DNA of 64,000 nucleotides from Knoxdaviesia capensis (taxonomy: Eukaryota > Ascomycota > Sordariomycetes > Microascales > Gondwanamycetaceae). The notes under the pieces are model-generated. The model searched no databases and was not told the DNA's origin. It worked only from the letters and a program-made list of their open reading frames with translations. The stretch is from positions 496,001 through 560,000 of the forward strand of contig LNGK01000011.1 of the NCBI GenBank assembly GCA_001510575.1. Reading direction: 5' to 3'. The position numbers were made by a program, and so were the translations under genes. Below are positions 1-12,100 of this stretch, one piece after another (the stretch's first letter is position 1; every line of letters starts with the position of its first letter).

Positions 1-2031
1 CCAGAGCACTGCGTGGAAGGGGAAAGAGAGCGTGTGTTAGTCTTGGTTGGTCGATTTGGGCTTTTTTTGCTTTTCTTTTTCGTTGCGGTATTTGAGATTT
101 GATGGACAGCGTTCCGACCTGTCATCCCCCACACATTGTATACAGAACAGCCAGGCCCTGCATAGCCAATGCCATGAGAGATCCCAGGTCGGCGGCGGAG
201 GTCATTGGATACGGCCCGCCTCTCCATGCAGGCCCAGACCAGATGGAGTCGGCAAAGAAGGGGGCCAAAAAGGTCGGAGCAGAAAGACGTTCAATGCAAC
301 ATACCTTCAGGAACAAAAGTTGATGTCGACATGGTGGGACGAAGCTGTATCGAGATGATCGGCGATAGAGGGGATTGCGAAGGGAGGGGTGGTGATGGCG
401 GTGGTGACAAGAGCTACAGACCAGCAGTGGATGGTTAGAAGGATGGTGATGGAACAGAGATGGAAGGAGAAGAAGCGTTGAGGATGCAATCGATTGATGG
501 CGACAAGCAGGAGATAGAGAGAAGAAAAGAAGGATGCAGTTGGAACGGAGGAACTTGGGAAAAGTTTCTTAAGAGTTGGCGAAGATGGCTGACTGGAAAA
601 AGGTGGAGAAGTGGGGGAGAAGAAGCAGGATTGGTGGGTGACGGGGTTTGTCACTAGGCGTAGACGTGACACTGACTTTTGTAGCTGAATCGGATTGGGT
701 GAACAAAGAACCAATCGTGTCTTGTAATATGTGGGTGAGTCCAAACAGGAGAGGATCTTCAAAGACGGAAGTTATTCACACGATATAAAAGTGAAGCCAG
801 ATGTGAACAAGAGACAAAGGGTTTTGGAGGGAAGAGAAAGATGGAAGTGGTGGTTGTGTTTTGTCTTTTGTTGACAGCTGATGGAAACAGGTGTTGGCAG
901 GTGGTAGAAAACTTGAGCACACAGAAGGTGGAAGAAGCTACCAGAACCTCCAAAACAGCAGAGTTTTCCAGGGTTTCTTTCCTCTGAGAAACGGTCCAGC
1001 CTCCGGGGGTCTCCATTTTGTCGGGCGGACGTGCTGAGTCAGCGGTGGCTGGACGGCACGATTTGCAGGCAACGGACTTTTGTGTGGAAGTGGAAGTGTC
1101 CATGGCCCAATGAGTTGCGCTGCTGCGAGAGAGAGTGAGGGGCGCTTCGCCAAAGAACACTTGAGCCTCCGATACTCTGCATATGAAGTTTGTCGCTTTT
1201 TTTGGTGGTTGCAACACAGAAGTGGCACAGCTGACAATCAGATAGACCGCCACAATCGCTGTATCGGGCTTCGTTGGCTGCTGTGTGCAGTGGACTTCGC
1301 GGAACAGCTGCATATATGCGCCGGACAAACAGCAGCAGACCTCCTTGCTCTACTTGTATGCTACATGTTGCTCTTCCAGCAAAGTCATTCGGATGGAGAC
1401 TTGGTTCCTCCATGACCAGGTGGACGAACGATCAAGACGGCTTATCGATAGCCCCGTTGTAACCCTAACCTCCAACCCTTGGAAGTCGCCGGGCTCCGGA
1501 AAGCATTACAGCGGGTGCAGCCCTAGACACCAGCAAACTTACAGCGGTATGGCCCCCTATAAAACTTTCCCCCGGAAGCGCCGCCAGGAAGTTTTTCGCT
1601 TTCTTGCTGCCAACGCGGCTGTTTTTGAAACCGCCGTTGTCTCCTCATTGGCTCTTTTCCGTTACATACGTAATTGATCCCGGGCTCAACGCTTCGCTTT
1701 TTCCTTCAACCACGAACAAAGTTGGTGATATTTCTCCCATTTGTGTTTCCGTTTGCTTGTGCTATTTTCCTTTTCCGCTTCCCTTTTCTTCATCTCTTCT
1801 CCGCTGCTTGTTTTCTGCCGGCGCTTCTCTATCGCTGTACGCCTCTCCGACTTCCTTCCGTCTCTTCTCAGCCACGATACCCAAGCCACCATCGTCAAGC
1901 CTCATCCCCGCGCTTTCGCCCGACATCATCGATTGATTGTGCTTATCGCGAACCGCCATCCGATCACCGCATAAACCCGACCTTCTGTCCTTCATCACAC
2001 ATCTTCTCGATATCTCGCGAACCCCTTCATC
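1..2031. other. Gene-free left flank and VPS24 upstream region
   Basis: No supportable CDS. Positions about 440-960 are purine-rich on the plus strand, so pyrimidine-rich on the minus strand. That is how fungal promoters usually look, so this part may be upstream DNA of a leftward gene that starts outside the window (inference). Positions about 1740-1900 are strongly C/T-rich on the plus strand and lead into VPS24, as expected for its promoter and 5' UTR. Open frames here have low-complexity translations and no recognisable domain. Confidence 0.6.
1461..1564 (+). promoter_or_regulatory. VPS24 upstream telobox and TATA-like element
   Basis: AACCCTAA begins at 1461 (core CCCTAA 1463-1468). A TATAAAA lies at 1558-1564, about 470 bp before the VPS24 start codon. 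The telobox octamer recurs upstream of most genes in this window. The TATA-like element is far from the ATG, so it would imply a long leader. Promoter role is inferred from position only. Confidence 0.35.
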
Positions 2032-2938
2032 ATGGAGTCGTTAAAGGCTCTCTTTGTTAAGCCGGATCCCCAGGCTCAGGTACACAACTGTCCCCCTCAC
2101 CCCCCTTGCTGCCTTGCCGCCTCAGTCGCCGTTCTAGGCATACCTTGGATGCCCGATGCCGGATCCCGGGGATGGAGACCGACCGGGCAGCCCGAGCGAG
2201 TTCCAGCCGGACTCTCCAACCTGTCTGTAGATGAAACCCCACCAGACTGACTCCATGCTTCTTTTTTTTTTCTCTGTCCTCCAGATGCGCAAATGCAACG
2301 CCCTCCTCCGCACAAACATGCGCAAGCTCGACCGCGACATTGCGAACATCAAGCAGGTCGAGCTGAAGACGAAGAACCTGATCGTGGCCGCCGACAAGCG
2401 CGGCCAGCGCGACCCGGCGCGGCAGAAGCAGGCGGTGCGCGAGGTGCGCGGCCTGGCCGTCGAGCTGGTGCGCACGCGCCGCACGGCCTCGCGGCTGCAG
2501 ACCAGCAAGGCCCAGCTGGCCAGCGTGCAGATGCAGGTCAACGAGGCGTTTGCCGTGCGCAAGATCGAGGGCAGCATCCGCGCCGGCGTCGGCATCATGA
2601 AGGACGTCAACGCGCTCGTGCGGCTGCCCGAGCTCGCCGGCACCATGCGCGAGCTGAGCGTCGAGCTGATGAAGGCCGGCGTGCTGGAGGAGATGGTCGA
2701 GGATATCCTGCCGGAGGAGCCGGACGACCTGCTGGAAGACGAGGCCGAGGGCGAGGTCGATAAGGTGCTGGGCGAGATCCTGAAGGATCGCATGGCCGCC
2801 GCCCCGGCGGCTGCTGTCGTGGCGCCGAAGACGCCCGCCACCCCTGTGGCTGCCCAGGAGACGGCCGACGAGGAGGACGAGGAGGCTGCTGCCATGATGA
2901 GCCAGATGCGCAACCGTCTCGAGGCGCTGCGGGGCTAA
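2032..2938 (+). CDS. VPS24: ESCRT-III subunit Vps24/CHMP3
   Basis: Two exons, 2032-2079 and 2285-2938, give 233 aa; the 205-nt intron (2080-2284) is GT-AG with CTGAC motifs near its end. Exon 1 encodes MESLKALFVKPDPQAQ and exon 2 resumes with MRKCNALLRTNMRKLDRDI, matching the N-terminal basic helix of Vps24/CHMP3 (family: KPDPKEQ then RKW). The middle has VNALVRLPEL and MKAGVLEEMVEDIL, typical of Vps24. The acidic tail ends in a MIM1-like motif, NRLEALRG, which in this family binds the Vps4 MIT domain. Known role: co-polymerises with Vps2 on Snf7 filaments at endosomes for multivesicular-body sorting and membrane scission. Length is normal (yeast about 224 aa). The start in exon 1 is chosen because it supplies the conserved N-terminus that an exon-2-only reading would lack. 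Exon 2 is strongly GC-ending. Confidence 0.93.
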
Positions 2939-5900
2939 ACCCCGGCCCGGACTGCGAGGCCTGCCACCGGTGCGTAGCCACAACGTCACGGCCTGCACCG
3001 GAGTCGGACGGCCATCACCAGACTTCGCACCACTGCTACCGCTCATTCACCATCTCCACCCTCCGAGAGTCTTCCAGCTACCATCGACTCGGTTCTCGAA
3101 TCAAATCTTTTCACTCTCGCCGTCCAACCCATCCATCATGCCTTTGCTTTCATCATATCTTGTCTCTGCGTTCTGTCTTTGTCTTGTCTGGGAGTCGTTC
3201 CGCCCTCACGTTTATTTTCTTCTCTTTACATTGGAGTCCTTGGGAAACCCGGCGTTGGGACGTTTTATTTCTGGTGTCTGTTCACCTTTTCCCCCCTTAC
3301 TACTACCCTGAATACTTTGCCTGTTTTCTCCTTTTTCTTAGTGTCTCTATCCATGTGCGAGCCATAGCACTGCTCATCGAGTTATTCTTTTGCCGGACTA
3401 ATTTAATTGGATTTTGCTGTCCCTCTTCTTCATCGCTGTTTTCTTCTGGCTGTGCTGTGAGATGTCGTGTCTTCGTGGCTCCCGGAGACGGGGCATTACG
3501 TGTCCCGTTCGGTGGCGTCCATTCAGTATACCACGGTGATATATCACCGGTGGTTCACTCCACCCTACCGATACCTCGAGAACGGTATGAAAGCGTCCGT
3601 TTACCATATCCTCAGGCCAAAAACGCCCGGATTGACTCAACACCACTGTCCCAGGCTGCGACTGAGTCACCACATCCACCGCCGTGAGATTACCATCTAC
3701 GAAGCAGGCAGATATACCACGTGAAACGGCCGTCGATATTACGCACCATCGGGGATCTCGCCACAGAACGCCGACGGGAACCCTTCTCCCCTCCCCCCTC
3801 TCAACAGACTCTCACGCCCCCGCCCATGCCATCTACATATAGCACGGCTCCTCTGACTTTCCCCGGATTCTGCAATACCCGTGCGTCCATGGAAGCCTCC
3901 AGCGCCGAAGCCCTTCTCTTGAGTCACCCGTGCCACGCTCCCGGCTCGACGAGAAGTCGAAGCGAGGAACAGCGATGCGTGTTAAGTGAGGTTCGAGTTC
4001 GCACACGCCCCCTATAATCGGCGGAGGCAGGACGCCACGCGCATTGCGATCTGCATCTGGGGAAACGAGAGCCACTATATAAGGAGGCGGAGGACGGGAC
4101 AGCACGTCTTCCACAGCGGGGAGGGGGGTTTCCAGTTCTGGGCCGGATTGGCACCGGAGAAGAACCAGAGGAGGATGGGAGGGGGCGTGTTCGTCCATCC
4201 TCTTCATTTCTGTAAATAGTTCATCTGGTGTTTCATTACCCCGGATTCTACCGTCTTCGGATGCACCCCAGACGGCACTGTACAACTCTATATATCGTGG
4301 GGCCGCGGGTCCTGCTCATTAAATCCAGTCTATCCTTTTTTTTCTGCTGGTCTCTTCTGTGCGGCCCATACCCCGCAGAGTTCGTTCCGTCGTGTGTGAT
4401 CTCCAAATACCCGGCACCCGCAGCGGCGGTGGCTCGGACAAGACAGGAATGGGTGGTGCCCTTTCGCCAATTACCCGACGAACGATTAATCTAGCGGCTC
4501 GAAGACCTTGCGGGGTTGGTGTTCGTGGACGAAGTGCACGCGGGATGAAGAAAACCGAAGAACAGAGCAGAATCTGGAAGGTTGGCATGGGATATGGTGC
4601 AGCGCTGCGGTCTCGGAGCACGCCCCTCCGTGAAAATCGCGGGTCCGTGAGCCAGGGTTTGCCACCTCCCCTTCCGCCGTGTCTCAGGTTTGACATGTCT
4701 TGATGTTTCGTGTGTGTGTGTGTGTGTGTGTGCAATTGGGATCGTGAAGACCAGAAATACGAACAAAAAGGGCAGCGGCGCGGACGCCGTGTCTCTGCTG
4801 CGTGGTGTTTCCGGCGAGGTGTGGCCGGGGGGCCAGACTTCGGGCGGCCGTGCGGAAGTGGCGGGGAAGTGCACCGGAGGAGCGGTAGTTTTCTTTTAGC
4901 ACAGAGAGGGGGGTGTGTGCGTTTGCGAAGCAGAGGTTAACACAAAGAGTGAGGATGCACTCACACAGCCATTACCTCGCCGGTGAACGAGAACCGGCCC
5001 TTTGTCAGCGTCTTGCGCGATTCACCGGGTATTTTCGCAGGAAGGGGTGTGTGTGTGTGTGTCCTGCACTCTACGTACACAGACACGCAGAGCGCGGCCG
5101 GACTCTTCCCGGCATGTCGGGCCAGGCCATGCCCAGCGTGCGCAAGCGAGGGTGGAATTGGAAGACAAGCAAAGGTCAAGGCGACTGGCAATACGACATC
5201 CTGTGGGATAAACACCTGGGAGGAGCCGGGGGGGTGCCGTGACGTCATTCCCGGGACTCCGGGGAGGCGGATGAGAGCGGGTCGTGGGAAAATGCGCGAC
5301 GGTGATTCCAAACAGGTCGTTCTCACACCGAGAGCCTGGAGGGATTCTTGGCAGCGAGTATTCAATTGAAGAAGAAGAGGGGGGGAATCTTCCTATAGGG
5401 CCTTTCTACATATACAGGCCCAGTCGTGGAAGGAGAGCTGCTTTCCCTTGGTGCACCGGTGTCCAGATCCGGATGTGCCGGGACTTCCGGCGTGGTGGTG
5501 CATGGGGCGGAGGGGTTCTGTATCACGACAAAAAGACGCCGTGAAGGAAGTTGGCGGAAGAACAAAAAGGAATCGAGAAGAGCGCAAACCTGAACATGAC
5601 GAAACCCAAGCAGATCGGCTAAGCGTGGCCGGAAACAAGGAGATTCGAGGATATATCACGCCCCAGCTAAGATGGCAGCAAGGACCTGCAAGTTCAGACA
5701 TATCTCCAGGACTGCGAACCGCGAGATTCCGCCGGACTGGCGTGCCCCTGGCCACCGCCCCCCGGGGATTCACGCACGCACAACCACACGCAATGGCGTC
5801 ACAGCCTGCCCTCGTAGGGTGGAAGTTGGAGAAGAGCGCAACAACAGCCCGTGGAGCGCGGGGAGTGAGGATAGAGAGAATCGGGGAAGGCCGCCAACAT

Positions 5901-8600
5901 GGCGCATTGCCTCTTTCACTAAGGGACACGCGTCGGGCCAGAGAACTCGTTGCGGAATCGATGAGTCTTCACTCTGGGAGAGACCGTCGCCCAAGATCCC
6001 GGCGTCCACGGGTGGTCGAGTTCGTTCGGGGCGGTGGTGACGTCGTCGTGCGTGAGGGAGTCTGTGGGGGGGGCGGAATTGGGGACAATGTTCAATCTCC
6101 CCAGATGCGGCAGGCATCAGAGCTATGGCCGGGCGGAAACCAGTCGGCAAAAGCAAGTGTCTCGACTTCTTTACTCTTTACAGCAACAGAGGATCCCCCG
6201 GCGTCGAGTCCGGGCGTGGTGGGGCCGGTGCCGATAGGCGCGGACGTCCGGGGCGGAGACCCGGCCACGGGACGCAGAGACCGTCGGGTCCCGACGCCGG
6301 AGCGCCACCGGGATCCCCCTCCAGGCCGTCTTCCTCCTCCTCCTCCTCGTCCTCATGCCTGACCGCTAGCCCCGGCATGCTGCAGACAACGCTGCTTTGG
6401 CGACCAGCACAGCCACGCCGGGTTCTGCCACGTCCCGCGGCATATTTACGTGTAGTTGTGATTGGAGATACACAAAACCCAAAATTCGAAATAAAAAAGT
6501 AATGCACCCACCGCTCCTGTGCAGACCGCCAGACACACCCGCAAAAGAATACGAATAAATGTGTGTGTGTGTGTGTGTATCCAGCTGCCACCTGGCCGAG
6601 CATAACTTTCTCCACTCCCACCGACGGCCAGCACAACAAACAGCAGCGGGCCAGGCGAAGCGGTGAGAGCCCAAACGACCACGGGATTTGGGAAGATACA
6701 GCCAAAAACAAAAAAAAAAACAAAAAAGAGCACAACCCACCGGTGTGGATGTTTTTGTTGGGTGCAGATGAAAGAGGGGGTGTGTGCGGTCTAGAACCTC
6801 GTTCTGTTGCAACACGGCCCAAGACTCGGCGTGTATGTACAGTACTATATGTATGTATGATGTGTGTGTGTGGGTGTCTCCCGGGACGACCAGCGCAGAC
6901 GAGGCGAGAAAACACACACAACCGGTGGGTTGGATGGATGCAAGATGCAGAGTGTGCAGCGTGCAGCCGATGGGCAGCAGCAGCACACAAAAAAGAGGGG
7001 GCGCTATTTTGCGTGTTCCGGGAATCAGGTTATCAGGCTATCAAACATGCCGGAGGGGCAGTCATCGCTCTCTCCCCCTCTGTCTTGCTTTGCCTCTGTG
7101 ACGGTGTAAGTAGATAGCATCGCGGGTCGGCGAGAAAGCAGAACACGTCGACAGCGAAGAGAGAGAGAGGGGGGGAAATCATGTACAAAAATCGGTGCCC
7201 AAACACATATTTGCAGATTCATGCACCACCGGTGGATTTCAGTCAGGCAATACTCTCCCCCTCCCCCTCCTCCTCCTCTTGCAAAATCAGCCGTGAAAGA
7301 CTCTGCGCGAGGAAGAGGAGGGGGGCGTGTACACAAAAGCCCGCAAATCCGGAAAAGGGCTCCTGAACAACGCACATGCATCGCCGGTTTTTCCCTCTCG
7401 TTTCTCTCCATCTTCCAAGAGAAAAAAAGCGAAACGAAATCTCTTGCGGAAGGGTGGTGTGGGTTGCAGCAGGAAGAACAGCCAACCGGACACGATGACC
7501 AGCCGAAAAAGAAAAAAAAAAGTGAGAGAGCAGAAGAGTCGGTGAACGTGCAGCATGCAAGCGCTAAGAAGTGGTGGTCGCGGTTAGAGCGAACGAGAGA
7601 AGCAGGAAAAAAACAAAAAAACAGGTGGTGTGGATGGAGAGTGTAACGCTTCCGAAGACGCTGGTTGGTTCGCGGATGTGGGCTTTGGGCGTGTGGTGAT
7701 GTGGTAAAAAAAAGAAATTCGGGCTGTCTGGTTTTGACCATGTCGGGAGTGGCCGGGTGCTCGGCGGAACACGAAGACACAGAGAAATGCCTGTGTGCGA
7801 GGCCGGCGGAAGAGGGAGCGCAGCATGTTGTGTCCCGCAGCCATGCCGGGAGGTGGGGCCGCGGTGCCGATGGCGGGGCAGGTTTTGGTGGTCCGGGTCC
7901 GGGACCGGCGGCAGGTGGCAGCAGCACACAGCACAAGCGGTCGGGCCGCAAGATGAGGACTTTTTTTTGGGGGGGGGGGGGAAAGGGCGTGTGTGTGCAT
8001 GTGTTCTGGCCCAGGGGGAGGAGATGAGAAGCAGCCTGTCCCTCACGCTTCCGGCCACTCCAGCTCTGGACTTCCCTCGGGCACCGGTGATTCCCGCGAT
8101 ACTGCGTGCCTGTGCTCCCCACGAACCAACGGATACAAAAAAACAGAACCAGTCTGGTCTCTCGCTCTCTTTCGACGGCACGCCCTCCACCATTCGCTTA
8201 CCTCCCGGTAGCCTCAGATCCCCCCTTCCGCTCATTGCGCTGCCGTTCTCTCGCGGCCCTGCTCGCAAGCGAAACAAGCGAGGTCGGGCCAGCAGGGGAG
8301 ACGGAAAATCGAGGGGTGCGATCGCGGGATATTTTCGCCGTTGCGTGGGGGGGAAGGCAGAGAAAAGAAAAGAAATAACACTGAAAGGAGGCGAGAGAGA
8401 TGCGCGAGAGGATGGGGACTAGCCGGGCCAAAAAGGCTCTCCCGACGAGAGGGAATTTTTCCCGTTTGGGCAGAGCGCGTGTGTGTGTGTGTGAACAAGC
8501 CCGCGGCGAATCACGGCCGTAGATGCACCCGCCTGCAAAAAATACAACACAATGCATCGCATAAAATGTGTCCGTGTGGTGTTATCGGCATCCTGCGATC
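2939..8600. other. Gene desert, part 1
   Basis: After about 200 bp of VPS24 3' flank I find no CDS with a recognisable domain or natural composition. The stretch holds (GT)n tracts at 4710-4732, 5047-5062, 6561-6578 and 8479-8493, a 16-bp perfect palindrome at 3534-3549, isolated TATA-like words (TATATAAG near 4077), copies of a G-rich box near 4002-4012 (minus), 4180-4190 and 7321-7330, and a GTACAGTAC motif near 6838. Several G or A homopolymers interrupt it. Open frames are His/Thr- or Pro/Arg-rich products of these repeats. Confidence 0.6.
4710..4732 (+). repeat. (GT)11 microsatellite
   Basis: Uninterrupted GT dinucleotide run in the gene desert. Confidence 0.9.
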
Positions 8601-9100
8601 GACGGCCAGCTAATTCGTGCCCACGGAAGCAAGCGTATCAGCCCGCGCGAGAAGTCACCGTCCCACCCACTCAGGTTCTCACTTGCCGCTCGTCTCTTTC
8701 TTCCCTCCCCCTCTACTCGGCGCGGCTCCGCTCCCACGCTCGCTCGCTCGCTCGCTCGCTGTACGACCGACCGACGACATTTGGCGACCGCAACTCTCAG
8801 GACAGCCGGCGATCGCGAGCCACGCCCTCCCCTCCGAGGACGTACGTTTCACCACTTGGTCGTCGAAGTCCAGAAGAACGAGCGCGAAGACCAGGCACAG
8901 AGAGAGTTTGCCTGCCGTAGTAAGAAGTCGTGGTTCTTTCCGACGGGGCGCGGTGTGCTTCGGTTCTGCGTCTTCTCTTATCCCCACGCCGCTATCTCCA
9001 ACTTCCTTCAGCACTGGGTCCGTGGGCCCCTGCCCTCCCTTCCAAATACCTTCTAGAAGAAGTCGCTTCCTCACATTCTGGCTGGCGCCTCGTTATCGCG
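8601..9100. other. C/T-rich, GCTC-repeat block within the desert
   Basis: This block differs from its surroundings. A pyrimidine-rich part (about 8680-8740) leads into a (GCTC)n tetranucleotide run at about 8740-8760, then balanced sequence lacking GT or CA microsatellites. The texture resembles fungal promoter/5' UTR DNA. No downstream reading frame looks like a protein, so a non-coding transcript or a decayed gene start are both possible. I cannot choose between them. Confidence 0.3.
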
Positions 9101-12100
9101 CTGCGCCGCCGTGGTCCGGGATTTGCCCTCTCGTGTGTGCCAGTGCCCCCTTTGCATTCTCGCTTCGGTTTGGGGCGTGTTGAATTGTGGAAGTGTCGGT
9201 GTGGTTTCGCGTCTCTTGGTGCCATGCGCTGGGGGGGGGAGGAAGCCACATATATGCAGTCGTAACGCGGTTGCGTAAGTGGATGAAGCACACATGCATT
9301 GCGTGGGGGGGAGGGGGGGGGATTGGATCTGGATGGGAACTGAAAAGCAGAAGAAGCACGGCTCGGCGCTCCTGCAGCACCTGACTGTACACTACGGCCG
9401 ATAACCTGAGCCGTGTCGTCTCCGTAAGCACACCCGGCGTCCTGGGGCCTGGCGCCGGCAGACCTTGTGGATTCCGCCCCGGGCAAGCCCCTGGGTAATC
9501 CGGCGTCCTCCCGCCCAAGATATGCAATAGCCGGTTTCGCCAGCTTCCCCAGATAAGCGCATCATGGGGCGGGGGAAGGGGAGCCATCATGCCTGGGTTA
9601 GTATCTGAGAGTAAGATGCAAAACCCAAAGTTAAAACCCCTTCCCCCCCTAGAAGATGATCCCCAAGAAAAGGCCCCCCCCCCAAAAGGTCCAACACGCC
9701 GGAAAGCCCCGGGCCTTACAGCAGGCTGGTGGCAGATACGTTGTGTGGCAGTAAGTAAGCGAACGGGCCCTGTAGCACTCGGTCTCCAGGGCCGCACGTA
9801 TCGGATTCCGAGCGTGATGGGCGGGAGATGGACGTCCCAATACACCCTACGGCGCTGCACAGCGTAGGGTTCAACCCGCGCCGAAAGAGCCACAGTGTTC
9901 TCGACCGCCATCCAAGCCGACTGCCTCTACTATACGAGTCCCGGCCCTCCCTCCCCGCACCCACCCCCCGATGGCGGGTCGCAAAAGGTCCCAGAGATCG
10001 TCCCAAAGCCCCCCAGCCGTCGCAGATTCTTCTCCTCTCTCTCTCTCTCTTTCTCTGTGAGTGTGTTTCTTCAGGGGGGGGGGAAGACGGGGTCCCGCCC
10101 CATCAACGCCGCAGGCCAGAAGAAAAGAAGGCAGAGAGCGTGGAAGGGGACCGAAGGGCCGCACAATGCGACTTCACACTCAGTTACAGGCATTGGGGAC
10201 ATACCACCCCCCCCGGCCCCCCTATCAAATACCGTCTCCTTGGGCTCTTTTGAAGCGCGGAAATTGGCCCACCCCGGAAGACAGCGAGAGAGAGGCAGAG
10301 ACAAGAGACAGACAAGCATTAACCAGAGTGGATCTCTTCCCCAAAAGGGCTTTTGTTTGGCCTTCCCTCTTCTTCCTGGAGATAAGACTGCCTGGTGGGG
10401 ACTTAGGGTTGCTTGGGGCAAGTGTTTGTTGCAGAGGCGGACAATCCTTCGATCGAGCTTCCCTTTCCATGCATGGAAGCATTTCGAAGCATGCAGGGGT
10501 GGGAGATTGGGCATTGGGGGCAAAGGCCCAAGTGGCGGCGGCCGCCGGCCACGATAGCAGGAACCGAGAAAGGAAGGCGAATGCAAACGAGGGGTGCGCA
10601 TTTTATTCTTTTCACCGTCTTCTTTGCCTGTGTGGGCGGGTCGATTTCCCGGTGCTCGGGGCAACGTCGCCACTGGAAAGCGTGGGAATGGGTGGGCAGA
10701 GGCGAAAGAGCCGACGTGTCTCTCTCTCTCTCTCTCTCCGTGCTTCTTCAGCTGTTCTAGAAGGAATCGCAATGCCGGCTGGGCAGGATCGCAGGACGTG
10801 TGCAGTATGCAGAGTGCCGCCAAGGAGGAGTGGAAGGTTCCGGGCGGCGGGTGTTTTTTCACACGCAAAGCCTCCTTTGTGCCGGGCCGTAAGTCAAGAC
10901 CATTCCCGGCGGATTCCGCTCTTCGCTCTTCCCGGCAGGACTACTGTATACAGGTACTCGCACTCCCCCTTTATCACGACTCGCTGTTGCCGCGGGACTG
11001 GCTCCGTGCCTCAACCCGCCACCGAGGCAGGCGTCCAAAAGCCGAGAGATTCCAGCACACTTGGCGAGACTATGCGACAAAGAGAAGGCGTGTGTGTGTG
11101 CGTGTGCGTGCTCTGTGTCTCGTATACACGGCGTTCGCGTCCCACACGTGTGAGAGAAAGAGAAGGGTTTTACGTACTCGATCGAGAGAGTCTACCGGTA
11201 TTTGATCTGTGCAGCCCAAATATTGGAAGCACGTTTGCCCCCCTTCCGTGCTATTGCTTCAGGTCTTCTCCCTTCGCCGTGGCCGCGACAGCATCCCTCC
11301 ACCGCACGGGACAAGCCAGAGGGTCTCGAGGGCGCAAAAGGACGTAGTCGACGATCCGCACGCAGCGCCAGCACTGGCCACAGGCTGCAGCATCACTTCC
11401 AGCGGGGTTGGCGTCGCTCCTCGTGGTCTGCGGGCGCTGGCCACGGCCAATTAATTGTCCAGGGACCGCAGGGACCAACACACACAATGCAATATGCGAA
11501 CAGTAGTATTCTCTCTTTGGTCCTGGGCAAGTCTCGGAGCCACTCGGGTCAAGGACCAGCGAGGCGGGAGACGACGACGGGCCTCTCTCGCGTCCTCCTG
11601 GGCCACGTTCAGTGAATGGTTCCAGGGCCCGCGATTCCAAACAGCGAAAGGCCTTCTACGTGAGATACCCCGGCCTCCCGACTGTCGAATTCGCGGCGAC
11701 GGCGCTAGAACCTTCTTGGATACCGGCGCTGGTGCAAAGTGGGGGGGAATTGAAGGGGCAAGCCGCCAAGTACCTCGCCACGCAGGGTAGTACGAGACGA
11801 TACCTTCCAGGCATCGCAGAGCATGCGACAGGGGCGCCAGCGAGCCGGGACCACCAGCGTACGTAAAAGGATATCAAAAGGTGTGGAAGAGCATGAACGC
11901 CACTGAGAGAGCAGAGGAAACGACGGCACCAATCACAGCGCCGCCCAGCCACACGCCACAGCGCGCACGAAGACTTCCAACTCTCTCTCTCTGTATGTAT
12001 GTGGACTTTCGGCCGCGTCGCTCGGTCGTCGAAACTGGTGCGGGTGAAGACAGAGTGAAGGTTCTGGATCTCCGCTCCGGCCGCAAGAACTGAGAAGCAG

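Noticed and set aside
2057..3046. 329-codon minus-strand open frame over VPS24
   Set aside because: Antisense shadow of the GC-rich exon 2; the His/Leu/Ala composition has no family match.
7025..8122. 365-codon minus-strand open frame in the desert
   Set aside because: Low-complexity His/Thr/Pro/Phe translation of microsatellites and homopolymers.
10061..11347. 428-codon plus-strand open frame in the desert
   Set aside because: Crosses G runs, TC and GT repeats; translation contains VCVCVCV and SLSLSL strings and no domain, and codon use is unlike the real genes.
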